Positions 16,805 to 24,812 of a stretch of 48,064 nt of DNA are shown here, piece after piece. This DNA is from Bacteroidales bacterium (GTDB lineage Bacteria > Bacteroidota > Bacteroidia > Bacteroidales > UBA932): contig JAFXNQ010000054.1 in NCBI GenBank assembly GCA_017529425.1, forward strand, positions 1 to 48,064. Reading direction: 5' to 3'. Position numbers and translations under genes: made by a program. The notes beneath the pieces are model-generated. The model had not been told where the DNA came from. It worked only from the letters and a program-made list of their open reading frames with translations, and did not search any database. Positions within the stretch are counted from its first letter, which is position 1. Every line of letters starts with the position of its first letter.

Positions 16805-17857
16805 CTATTTATTTTTCCGCAACTTTAATCTTTCGAAAATAGCGTTTTTCCGCGAATGACGGCGTTCTTTTATCTTCTCCATCGCCTCGTTTGAGAGCTT
16901 TGGGAAACGCCTACGCACCTTGCGCACCCACTGGCCGATAGAGGCGGCTGTGTGGCGGTCGCGCTTCTCCGGATACATCTCGTTGAAGCATACCATAATT
17001 CCGGTCTCCTCCACATCGGAGAATTCATCGTTTATGGCGGTGCCCAGCATCTTCATGGAGGGGGAGCTGTTCATATAGGAGTTCACCAGCGGCGGGATGT
17101 TGGTGCCCAGCTTACGCACCGCCTCCTTGAGGTTGCGGTAGTCATCCTTGAACTCTGTGTCCTTCAGTATCAGGTCCATCATGCGGGCGTTCGCCTCGGG
17201 CATGACAGGCTTGTAAGGACGCACCAGCTCCTCCGGGTCGGGGAAATGCTTCCAGAGAAAGTGGAGTATAAGATCGCGGGAAGGACGGTCGTAAGAGGGG
17301 TACATCGTCATCTTTCCGAAGAAATAGATGATGGAGGGATGCTCGTTTACCACAGCCCCAATCGCATCCCACAGATTATCAAGGGCATAGAGGGCTTTTG
17401 CCCCAGCCTTGGAACTCTGATATTCAGGGGTCACAAAGCTGCGCCCCAGCTCCATGACGTGCGGCAGGTATTCCTTTATGAAGGAGTCGCTGAAATGGAA
17501 CATATGAGCGGTGGCCAGACGGGGCTGTCCGTTGTCATAAAACTTCACGTCCGAGCCAAGGATATAACGGTAACCACCCAGAATTGCCTTTGCTTCAGGG
17601 TCCCACACCACAATCTGCTTGTAGGGGACATCCATCGTATCAAACTCGTCGATATCCACACTCAGGCCGCTGCTGCCTCCCGCCCCGCGGAACGATATCT
17701 CACGCAGGCGGCCCACCTCCCGCATAACGTTTGGCGAATCGTGGGCATCTATGACATATATTACGTTGCCTCCCTTGTTGGTTTCACACAACATCTTGGC
17801 GGGGGTAAGTTCCGCCTCCAGAAGGTCGATGCTTACGGGATCAATAATCTTTTCCAT
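16805..17857 (-). CDS. glsB: GNAT-type N-acyltransferase, glycine lipid synthesis
   Basis: A 350-residue GNAT-fold acyltransferase of the OlsB/GlsB type. It matches the Bacteroides GlsB group, which N-acylates glycine with a 3-hydroxy fatty acid to make lyso-glycine lipid. Visible blocks are VYVIDAH-like start, REISFRGAGGSSGLSVDIDEFD, KQIVVWDPEAKAILGGYRYI and MELGRSFVTPEYQSSKAGAK (about residues 35-180). The C-terminal tail is highly basic (RRHSRKNAIFERLKLRKNK). It starts 2 bp after the stop of glsA, so the two are translationally linked; the pairing with the O-acyltransferase strongly supports the assignment. Family-level assignment is firm; gene name is by context. Confidence 0.85.
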   Translation of the reverse strand: MEKIIDPVSIDLLEAELTPAKMLCETNKGGNVIYVIDAHDSPNVMREVGRLREISFRGAGGSSGLSVDIDEFDTMDVPYKQIVVWDPEAKAILGGYRYILGSDVKFYDNGQPRLATAHMFHFSDSFIKEYLPHVMELGRSFVTPEYQSSKAGAKALYALDNLWDAIGAVVNEHPSIIYFFGKMTMYPSYDRPSRDLILHFLWKHFPDPEELVRPYKPVMPEANARMMDLILKDTEFKDDYRNLKEAVRKLGTNIPPLVNSYMNSSPSMKMLGTAINDEFSDVEETGIMVCFNEMYPEKRDRHTAASIGQWVRKVRRRFPKLSNEAMEKIKERRHSRKNAIFERLKLRKNK

Positions 17858-17859
17858 GA

Positions 17860-18687
17860 CTAAAGGGAATATGCTTGTTCACGAACCCATGCCGCCCATT
17901 CGGTAGGAGTTTTGCTATTATCAAAAGTTTCTGGGGGTATAGGTTTGCCGAATGTAATCTTGAACGTCTTGTGCTGGTTGCGATACAACTCGTCGGGGAG
18001 GAATATCATCGCAAAGTTGAACTTCAGTTTAAGGAACTTGCAGATGTTGGCCACATTGTAAAACCGGTTGCTGTTGCGTCCCTCAAAGTGTACTGGCACT
18101 ATCCAGCGTCCTGTGGCACGGCTCATCTGTATGAAATTCTTTGTCCACGGGAGGTCCTGTATCTTCCCTTTTATCTTGCGGGAGCAGAGACCTGCGGGGA
18201 ACACTACCATATTGTTGTCCGACTGATAGGCCTCCTTGATGAGTGCCGGGAGGTTGCGGGCCTGGCCGCCGGTCTTGTTGATGGGTATGCAGATGGGGGC
18301 GAGCCCCTTCAGAGCCATAAGGAAATCGTTTACCAAAAGACGTACGTTGGGGCCGAATTTCTCGCCCACGACACCGGCAACGGCCACACCGTCCACTCCG
18401 CCCAGCGGGTGGTTGCTGGCAAATGTCATCTTTGCCCCCTCGGGCACCACCACATTCTCCAACCCGTGGATATCCAGGGTCACGTCCAGATACTTCACAC
18501 TCTCCGAGCAAAACTCGGTGCCTTCGTACCCTTTGGTGGCCATCACGTTCAAGAAATCCTGATGAATGAACCTTTTTATCCAGTTGGTAATCCATTTGGG
18601 TATCTTTTTCCCCGGAAACTTAGCGGCCACTACTTTATCTACGTCAAAAGCCCAATCCGGTCTGGGAACAACTGGTTTCTCACTCAT
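17860..18687 (-). CDS. glsA: PlsC-like O-acyltransferase, glycine lipid synthesis
   Basis: A 275-residue acyltransferase of the PlsC/hemolysin-like group. In Bacteroides GlsA adds the second acyl chain to the hydroxyl of lyso-glycine lipid. The catalytic block reads SNHPLGGVDG, so the His and Asp are five residues apart rather than the classical four, as is usual in this subgroup; the acceptor-side motif is VVFPAGLCSRK. Hydrophobic segments suggest peripheral membrane association. It is the first gene of the pair glsA-glsB and has a divergent promoter region shared with the cysteine hydrolase gene. Confidence 0.85.
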   Translation of the reverse strand: MSEKPVVPRPDWAFDVDKVVAAKFPGKKIPKWITNWIKRFIHQDFLNVMATKGYEGTEFCSESVKYLDVTLDIHGLENVVVPEGAKMTFASNHPLGGVDGVAVAGVVGEKFGPNVRLLVNDFLMALKGLAPICIPINKTGGQARNLPALIKEAYQSDNNMVVFPAGLCSRKIKGKIQDLPWTKNFIQMSRATGRWIVPVHFEGRNSNRFYNVANICKFLKLKFNFAMIFLPDELYRNQHKTFKITFGKPIPPETFDNSKTPTEWAAWVREQAYSL

Positions 18688-18710
18688 ACGCCTTTACGTT
18701 TTACAGACGT

Positions 18711-18748
18711 CAAAATTAGATAAAAATACAAAAACGGCTTTATATTTG
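18711..18748. promoter_or_regulatory. Divergent promoter region, glsA and cysteine hydrolase
   Basis: The plus strand has TATATTTG at 18741-18748, 38 bp before ATG 18787. The minus strand has TAATTTTG at 18718-18711, 23 bp before glsA. Both match TAnnTTTG. Upstream TTTG boxes are not clear in either direction. The 99-bp intergenic region holds nothing else recognisable. Confidence 0.5.
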
Positions 18749-18786
18749 CACCAACTTTATGGTGTATAATTTTAACCCGAATTAAA

Positions 18787-19329
18787 ATGAGTAAATATGC
18801 TGTCATCGTCGTTGACCTGGTCAACGATTTTGTATCGGGATCGATTGCCCATCCCAGAATCAAAAGAATTATAGAACCCATCAAGGAGCTTTGTGAGAAG
18901 GCCCGTGCAGCAGGTGTGCCCGTTTTCTATGCCAATGACAGCCACACTCCCGAGGTTGACAAGGAATTCAAGGTTTGGGGTCCCCATGCAGTTGAGGGTA
19001 CCTGGGGCGCAGAGGTTATTGACGAGCTCAAACCCCAGCCCGGTGACGTTATCATCCCCAAGAAGACCTACAGCGGTTTCTTTCAGACTCCCCTGGAGCT
19101 CGACCTTCGCGAGAAAGGCGTTGACACCGTGATCATCACCGGCTGGCAGGCAGACTGCTGCTGTCGTCACACCAGCGCCGATGCGTTCTTCCGCGGCTTC
19201 AACATTATCGTTCCGCGTGAGACCACCGACACTCTGACTCAGGAAGACTGCGACCGTGGCCTTGAGTATATCAAGAACATCTACGGAGGTACGATTTGCA
19301 GTATGAAGGACCTTCCTTTCTGGAAATAA
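18787..19329 (+). CDS. Isochorismatase/nicotinamidase-family cysteine hydrolase
   Basis: A 180-residue cytoplasmic hydrolase of the family that includes nicotinamidase PncA. The catalytic triad is visible: Asp10 in VIVVDLVNDF, a lysine in IIPKKTYSGFF (Lys92 or Lys93), and the nucleophile Cys125 in GWQADCCCRHTSADAFFRG, where three cysteines stand in a row. The typical PncA metal-binding triad is less obvious: a DSH at 51-53 is present. Nicotinamide is a reasonable substrate but other amides are possible. The GT4 gene begins 9 bp downstream. Confidence 0.88.
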   Translation: MSKYAVIVVDLVNDFVSGSIAHPRIKRIIEPIKELCEKARAAGVPVFYANDSHTPEVDKEFKVWGPHAVEGTWGAEVIDELKPQPGDVIIPKKTYSGFFQTPLELDLREKGVDTVIITGWQADCCCRHTSADAFFRGFNIIVPRETTDTLTQEDCDRGLEYIKNIYGGTICSMKDLPFWK

Positions 19330-19338
19330 TACCGCAGC

Positions 19339-20529
19339 ATGAAGGTAGGGCTCTTCATAGACACCTTCTACCCTATGGTGGACGGTGTCATCAAAGTTGT
19401 CGATAATTATGCCCGTCGCCTCGCAAATAAATGCGAGGTGACGGTTTTTTGTCCCGCGGTCAAGGGTTATAATCCGAAGGATGACAAGAAATTCCCATAC
19501 GAGATTGTACGCTGCACTGCGCTTCCGATCCCCGGCCAGGATTATTCTCTGCCGCTGCCGCTAGCCGACCCCGCCTTCAATCTGCCTTTGATAAAGAGCG
19601 ACTTGGATATCGTGCATATCCACTCTCCATTTGCCGTAGGCACAGCAGGCGTATTCTATTCCAAGATTCACCAGATACCGGTGGTCGGCACCCTTCACTC
19701 GCAGTACCGGCAGGATTTTGAAAGGACGTTCAAGCTGGAGCCTACAGTCAAGATGGCATTGAACACCCTGATGATGACCTTCAGCACCTGCGATGAATGC
19801 TGGGCTGTAAATCCTGCCATTCGTGATCTCTACGTGAACGAATACGGCCTCACTGCTCCCTGCAAGGTTATGCTCAACGCCACCGACCACCTCCCCGTGG
19901 CTGACCCGGCTGCTGCAGCGGAGCGAGTGAACAAGCGTTACGGAATAGAGGCTGGCGAGACCGTTTTCCTGTTTGTCGGCCGAATCAACTTCCAGAAGAA
20001 TCTGGATTTCACCGTCCGCGCTCTCAAGATTCTGAAGGACCGCCACATCCAGTTTAAAATGATATTCGTGGGCCAGGGCCTGGATGAAGACCGTCTCGCG
20101 GCGCTGGTGCGCGAGCTGGGGCTCGAAGACCGGATAATTATGGCGGGACTGGTCGGCGGCAGGGAAGACCTGCAGGACCTTTACAGCCGCGCCAAACTGT
20201 TTCTCTTCCCCTCGCTTTACGATGCCAACTCACTTGTTCAGATAGAAGCCGCCTGCCAGGGAACTCCCACAGTGTTCATCAGGGGTGCCCGCACGGCCGC
20301 TACCGTGACCGACGGCGTGAATGCGCTGATATCGGACCCCACAGAAGAGGCGTTTGCAGATGCCATACAAAGCGTACTAGACGACCCGGCGCTCTACGAC
20401 CGCCTTTCAACGGCAGCCCGCAAGCAGCTCTACCTTGATTGGGACACAGTGGTGGACAGAGTTTACGACAAGTATCAGGAACTAATTGCGGCCAAGAAAG
20501 CCGACCTCGAGACCAAAAAGCGGCTATAG
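19339..20529 (+). CDS. GT4-family glycosyltransferase
   Basis: A 396-residue GT-B-fold glycosyltransferase. It opens with MKVGLFIDTFYPMVDGVIKV, the glycine-rich acceptor-domain start typical of diacylglycerol and mannosyl transferases, and has the donor-domain blocks FVGRINFQKNLDFTVRALK and FLFPSLYDANSLVQIEAACQ. In the second block the usual EX7E motif is DX7E, as in other lipid-modifying members. It has no signal peptide or membrane segment and is likely a peripheral cytoplasmic enzyme making a glycolipid. It shares an operon with the cysteine hydrolase and its stop lies 2 bp from a convergent gene. Confidence 0.88.
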   Translation: MKVGLFIDTFYPMVDGVIKVVDNYARRLANKCEVTVFCPAVKGYNPKDDKKFPYEIVRCTALPIPGQDYSLPLPLADPAFNLPLIKSDLDIVHIHSPFAVGTAGVFYSKIHQIPVVGTLHSQYRQDFERTFKLEPTVKMALNTLMMTFSTCDECWAVNPAIRDLYVNEYGLTAPCKVMLNATDHLPVADPAAAAERVNKRYGIEAGETVFLFVGRINFQKNLDFTVRALKILKDRHIQFKMIFVGQGLDEDRLAALVRELGLEDRIIMAGLVGGREDLQDLYSRAKLFLFPSLYDANSLVQIEAACQGTPTVFIRGARTAATVTDGVNALISDPTEEAFADAIQSVLDDPALYDRLSTAARKQLYLDWDTVVDRVYDKYQELIAAKKADLETKKRL

Positions 20530-20531
20530 AC

Positions 20532-22211
20532 CTATTGGGACAATGCATTGCAGATGGCCAGTACACCAGAATCAGCCAGTTGCAACCGCCTTTCAACCGT
20601 TGGATGCAGTCCGTTTGTCTCTATTACTTCTGTCTCATCCGTCCTTAAACTGGACGGTATCTCAGATGTAGGATATGCGTTCTCGCAATCGAACATCTCA
20701 CAAGCGGCCCAATAATAAACATAGCTGCGGAATTCTGCATCCTGACAGATTATGTCAACCTCATTATTATAATCCATCACATTACGCATCACCGTTAACC
20801 AGTTCCACTCAGAAGATGAACCGTAATCTGTTCCAAGCCCTCCTTTCTGACTTGGCGGTTGTAATCCACCTAAAACAATAACGCCATTGGGATAATCCTT
20901 ATGATACTGGCGCAGGAAAGGTTTAATTACAGATTCAACGATTGCCACATTGGTTGTCAAACTGTTCCATCCGTGTTCTATGCACAGGACATCAATCGGA
21001 GCGCTGTTGCAATACTGTTGTGAATAGTATTTAAAATCGACCCTGCCTTCCGATGGGATATAGAACGGATTATCATCACTATTACGTGTGAAGTTATACC
21101 ATGACCAACCGCCTGTAGCTTCTTGATGGATATCTGTCGCAAGTGAACCTGTCAGACGACCGATAAAATTAATACCGGAAAGGCCGTATCCTGATGGATT
21201 TCCGCCAGTTTGGGTTAATTGTCGACTCATCTCTCTGGCTATTGACCCCGTTGAATAAACTGAAGCGCCCATGACCAGAATGTTCTTATCCGAGAAAGAT
21301 GGCGATGGCAGGCACTTTATTGACGTTGTCTTAGAAGTAATGATACTTCCATCGTCATCAACCAGTGAGAAACGGACCTCATAGGACTTACCTGAATCAG
21401 AAGAGCTTGGCGTAAATGACCAAAAGCGAGGATATGGTTTGCCTATTTTCCCTTCTACCATAACCTGATATCTATAAACGTCATATACTGCAAACAATGA
21501 TTTGTAGTATATACGAACCTCTCTTGACTCTATTACCGGGATATATGATCCGAGAGCCATCTTGATGGAACCTGCCTGTGCCTTCTGCAATGCCAGCACA
21601 CTGCCATTTGCCAGTGTGAAATAGACATGAGTATCGTCTTCTGAGACAGATTTGAAGAAGGAATCGCCATCTGCCCCCTTGTCTCCCGTTGCCTGGCCAA
21701 GTTTTGTCCATGATACACCCTCATCCATCGTTACAAACCAATAACCGTCCTCAATCTTGAGCCGTGGCGTAATACCATCTGTTCCGTCGGTACCCGATGC
21801 TTTAACTCTCTGTCCGTTGGAATCAAGGAGCCACTCACTGTTAATAGTCCAATACCATAGGTCATCAACATCCTTTCTGACACCTATTCCAGGGATGTTC
21901 CCGCCTTCGCCGTGATATATTGTAATCGGGTCCCCTTTAACAAAAGATATGGTATAGCCTATTTCTTCTCCATTGTACATAACAGGTGTAACGCTCGTTA
22001 TGTAATTACCATTCTGCATTGCAGTCGCGATAGTCTGGACAGCGTCGATGTTATTGTTCAGGTTTTTGCAAAGAGTCTCAAGGGCAGTTACCCTGTTCTG
22101 GAGATCAGCAATATCATCCTGAAATTGGGACAGATCAGAACACCCGTTTGCAAAAAACAGAGATATGATAATGCATAGGGCAGAGAAATAGGTTTTTATT
22201 TTGCGCATCAT
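20532..22211 (-). CDS. DUF4988-like and SGNH-hydrolase lipoprotein
   Basis: Predicted surface lipoprotein of 559 residues, lipobox Cys24 (SLFFANGC). Residues 27-65 form a coiled coil (FQDDIADLQNRVTALETLCK). About 65-210 resemble DUF4988, with collagen-like GTDGTDGITP. The C-terminal 250 residues look like an SGNH/GDSL esterase: ILVMGASVYSTG with probable nucleophile Ser317, a GHGWN-like EHGWNSL block and the catalytic-histidine motif NGLHPT (His536), where Asn533 replaces the usual Asp. It is the last gene of the PUL, 13 bp after a GH144-type gene. Its DNA is clearly AT-richer than the rest of the locus (hand counts of two lines gave 43 and 45 percent GC), which suggests later acquisition. 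Possible role: removing acyl groups from the glycan. Confidence 0.75.
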   Translation of the reverse strand: MMRKIKTYFSALCIIISLFFANGCSDLSQFQDDIADLQNRVTALETLCKNLNNNIDAVQTIATAMQNGNYITSVTPVMYNGEEIGYTISFVKGDPITIYHGEGGNIPGIGVRKDVDDLWYWTINSEWLLDSNGQRVKASGTDGTDGITPRLKIEDGYWFVTMDEGVSWTKLGQATGDKGADGDSFFKSVSEDDTHVYFTLANGSVLALQKAQAGSIKMALGSYIPVIESREVRIYYKSLFAVYDVYRYQVMVEGKIGKPYPRFWSFTPSSSDSGKSYEVRFSLVDDDGSIITSKTTSIKCLPSPSFSDKNILVMGASVYSTGSIAREMSRQLTQTGGNPSGYGLSGINFIGRLTGSLATDIHQEATGGWSWYNFTRNSDDNPFYIPSEGRVDFKYYSQQYCNSAPIDVLCIEHGWNSLTTNVAIVESVIKPFLRQYHKDYPNGVIVLGGLQPPSQKGGLGTDYGSSSEWNWLTVMRNVMDYNNEVDIICQDAEFRSYVYYWAACEMFDCENAYPTSEIPSSLRTDETEVIETNGLHPTVERRLQLADSGVLAICNALSQ

Positions 22212-22224
22212 GATTTATATACTA

Positions 22225-23862
22225 TTAATAGCTGAAGCCCAGGACATCGAGGCCTCTGCGGACGTCGGCGTCGCGCATGAAGGTTTCCCAAAGCAGTCCG
22301 GTGCGGTAGTTCTCTATCATGCAGACAATAGGGCCCTGGTCGATGGCTATGTAGCTGCGGGCGAACCATTGGTGTTCAAGTGAGAATGCGTCGTAAAAAC
22401 CGTACTCGCCCCAGATGCGTTTGCCCAGTTTGTAATAGAAGTATTCGAGCGCGGCCAGGGATTCCTCGGGGGTGTAAGGCATGCTCGAGAGGGCTGCGGT
22501 GGGGGCGATGGTGCCGGTGTCGTTGGTGGGAGAGGATGCGGTGTATCCGTTCCAGTAATCGCTGGCGGTGATTCCCCAGCAGGCGTCGCTGTAGCCGTAA
22601 TTGCCCTTGGGGTTGGCAACGCAGTAGGCGTGGTTTATCTTGGAATGGGCCACGTTCTGCTCCCAGTAGTTGGCGTAGGAGTCGCTTAGGGTTCTGGGGT
22701 CAAGGCCAAGGAAAGAGTAGTGTGCGAAGAACAGCGGGCCGCCGTAACTCTCTCCCAGCGGCAGGGTGATGCCATAGTACTTTTTGCCGTTCTTTGCTCC
22801 GGAAGCCCAACCTTTGTCGTACACCTCTTTGGATACAGGGTGTGTGGGCGACGCTGCCGCCAGAAGATATGTCATCAGTGGTTCGCACCACCCCTTGATC
22901 TGCATATTCATCTTCCAGTCGTAGTCGGCCGACCAGTGCCAGTAGAGCACACTCTGCCCGCCGCGGGTGAACCAGTCCCATTCGACCCCTTCCCAAATGG
23001 TGGTGACGCCGCTACGGATGGCGGTCTCGGTGGCGTCGGCGCCGTCAAAGTATGAGCGCAGGGTGAGCAGACCCTCTATCAGGAACGCTGTCTCCACAAG
23101 GTCTGCACCGTTGTCGTAGGTGCTGAAGGCGATGGTCGCCCCGCTGGTGCCGTTAAGCCAGTGCGGGAAAGCTCCGTGATATTTCACCGCCTTGTCCTTT
23201 AAGAAGTTGACGATTTTTAATGCGCGTTCTGCACCCGCCTGGCGAGTTATGAATCCGCGAGAAATACCCACAGGGATGGCCATCAGGCCAAAACCGCTGC
23301 CTCCGGTGGTTACCGTCTCGTCGCTGCCGAGCCGCTCTCGCGCCAGCCCGCTTACAGGGTGAGCGTAATCCCAGAAGTAGGCGAAGGTGCGCTCCTGCAC
23401 CTTGGTAAGCAGTTGGTCGGTGGAGATTCTGGGGAAAACATCCGCCGTGTCATCCAGAGCGGTGATGAAAGAGAAGGTGAAACCCTCCATCAGGTTGACA
23501 CTGAAACCCTCGCCGGCGGCAATGCTGAATCTGTATTGGGAGAACTCGCCCAAGGGATTCCTGGGGGTAAGAACCATTACAGACTTATCGTCATCATCCA
23601 GACTTACTTCAAGTTCACCTCCGGAAAATGAGAGACAGGCTGCGACAGACACTTTGTCCAAAGTGATTTCGCGGGAGAAGCTGAGTAAGATTTGCGGCTG
23701 CAGCGAGACGCCGTTCACCGTGCCTGACTCGAGAACAGCCTTACCATCTATAGTGGCGGATACGACAATGGCTTTGGGAAGTGATTCGGGGTCAACATGC
23801 TGGCCGCATGAGGTCACTGCCATAACTATGGTGGCAGCAGCGATATAAAAAAGCCGTTTCAT
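22225..23862 (-). CDS. Glucoamylase-family (GH144-type) lipoprotein with Ig-like N-terminus
   Basis: Lipoprotein of 545 residues, lipobox Cys19 (MAVTSC). An N-terminal Ig-like domain (about 30-135) is followed by an (alpha/alpha)6 glucoamylase-like domain (PF10091 type): LLTKVQERTFAYFWDYAHPVSGLARER, TTGGSGFGLMAI, GPLFFAHYSFLGLDPR and the end IDQGPIVCMIENYRTGLLWE. Characterised members of this family from Bacteroidota are GH144 endo-beta-1,2-glucanases. It is the second such enzyme in the PUL (compare 29308-30585); the extra domain and the position after the LamG lipoprotein suggest a cell-surface endo-acting enzyme. Substrate is inferred from family. Its C-terminus is the closest match to the remnant at 11512. 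Confidence 0.88.
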   Translation of the reverse strand: MKRLFYIAAATIVMAVTSCGQHVDPESLPKAIVVSATIDGKAVLESGTVNGVSLQPQILLSFSREITLDKVSVAACLSFSGGELEVSLDDDDKSVMVLTPRNPLGEFSQYRFSIAAGEGFSVNLMEGFTFSFITALDDTADVFPRISTDQLLTKVQERTFAYFWDYAHPVSGLARERLGSDETVTTGGSGFGLMAIPVGISRGFITRQAGAERALKIVNFLKDKAVKYHGAFPHWLNGTSGATIAFSTYDNGADLVETAFLIEGLLTLRSYFDGADATETAIRSGVTTIWEGVEWDWFTRGGQSVLYWHWSADYDWKMNMQIKGWCEPLMTYLLAAASPTHPVSKEVYDKGWASGAKNGKKYYGITLPLGESYGGPLFFAHYSFLGLDPRTLSDSYANYWEQNVAHSKINHAYCVANPKGNYGYSDACWGITASDYWNGYTASSPTNDTGTIAPTAALSSMPYTPEESLAALEYFYYKLGKRIWGEYGFYDAFSLEHQWFARSYIAIDQGPIVCMIENYRTGLLWETFMRDADVRRGLDVLGFSY

Positions 23863-23865
23863 AGT

Positions 23866-23895
23866 GACGGCAGGGAGATCCCTCCCCCTGCCGTC
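23866..23895 (-). promoter_or_regulatory. Intercistronic hairpin in the PUL
   Basis: GACGGCAGGG (23866-23875) and CCCTGCCGTC (23886-23895) form a perfect 10-bp GC-rich stem with a 10-nt loop, in the 42-bp gap between the LamG and GH144-type genes. No T tract follows on the transcribed strand, so it is more likely an mRNA stability or processing element, or an attenuator, than a plain terminator. Confidence 0.6.
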
Positions 23896-23904
23896 TGAAA
23901 AACA

Positions 23905-24777
23905 TTACATAAGAGCGATTGCAACCTCTTCTTTGCGGAGAGCCTGAATCTCGGTCTCTGACAGAGCCTTGTTGTAGATACGGAGCTCGTCGATGCTGCC
24001 GGAGAAGAAGCTCATCCAGTCTGCAGCACCTGCGTAGGTCTCGATCCAGGAGGCCCAACCACCTACATAGAAAGCATTTGCATCAGAAGGAACGCATTTG
24101 CCCCAAGGCATCATGTCACCGTATTCAGCATCCTTTACCTTGACGCCGTCCACATAGAGTGCCCATGCACCGGTAGATGCAGTGTAGGTATATGCGAACT
24201 GGAACCATGTGTTGTATTTAGCGAAAGCAGCATCCCATGTGTCGAGCCACATATTGGTTTCGCTGTCGTCGGCCTTCTTGAACATTATGCGGCCGTTGAC
24301 CTGCTGCCTCTCGACGCCAGTCTCTTCGTCAACACCCTTGTTGTCGAACATGACAACCAGTGAAGGCCAGTCCTGAGTGGGGAAGAGTTTGCCGTTAACG
24401 GAGAAGAGACCGCCCTTCTGGAAATCTTTGATGTTCTTTACCCAAACGGTTATAGTTACATCTTCAAGCTTGCTGAGGGCGTTGTTGGCAGCGAGTTTGA
24501 ACTTCATGTAAGCCTCATTGTTGTTACCGGCGGTGTTTACATAACCATTGCCGATATAACCTTCTCCAAAGTCGGCGGCGCCGGCCTTTTTCTCAAAAGA
24601 GAAGCCTTCGCCAACCTTTACAGCTTTGTCAGCTGCCTCAAAAGGCATGTAGAGAACCATGTTCTCTGCGCAGGTCTTTACCTCGGGAGTAGTGTCTTTA
24701 GGGTCATCTTTAGGGGTCTTTTCACAAGCTGCGAATGCGAACATTGCAGCGAGTGCAAGTACAAATACTTTTTTCAT
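23905..24777 (-). CDS. LamG-like jelly-roll lipoprotein, probable glycan binder
   Basis: Predicted surface lipoprotein of 290 residues, lipobox Cys18 (FAFAAC), followed by a charged linker (EKTPKDDPKDTTPE). The rest reads as one concanavalin/LamG-type jelly roll (about 38-282): MVLYMPFEAADKA, ITVWVKNIKDFQKGGLFSVNG, FQFAYTYTASTGAWALYVDG and the closing FFSGSIDELRIYNKALSETE. No catalytic residues are apparent. It occupies the SusE-like place directly after SusD, 35 bp downstream, so the likely job is binding the glycan at the cell surface. Confidence 0.85.
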   Translation of the reverse strand: MKKVFVLALAAMFAFAACEKTPKDDPKDTTPEVKTCAENMVLYMPFEAADKAVKVGEGFSFEKKAGAADFGEGYIGNGYVNTAGNNNEAYMKFKLAANNALSKLEDVTITVWVKNIKDFQKGGLFSVNGKLFPTQDWPSLVVMFDNKGVDEETGVERQQVNGRIMFKKADDSETNMWLDTWDAAFAKYNTWFQFAYTYTASTGAWALYVDGVKVKDAEYGDMMPWGKCVPSDANAFYVGGWASWIETYAGAADWMSFFSGSIDELRIYNKALSETEIQALRKEEVAIALM

Positions 24778-24812
24778 TGTGTTGTTGATTTGTTAGTTGG
24801 TTGATATTAAGT

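Noticed and set aside
11329-22231. Palindrome CTATTAATAG seen at 11329-11338 and 22222-22231 as a shared operator
   Set aside because: The ten AT-rich bases can recur by chance, and the second copy overlaps the end of a coding sequence.
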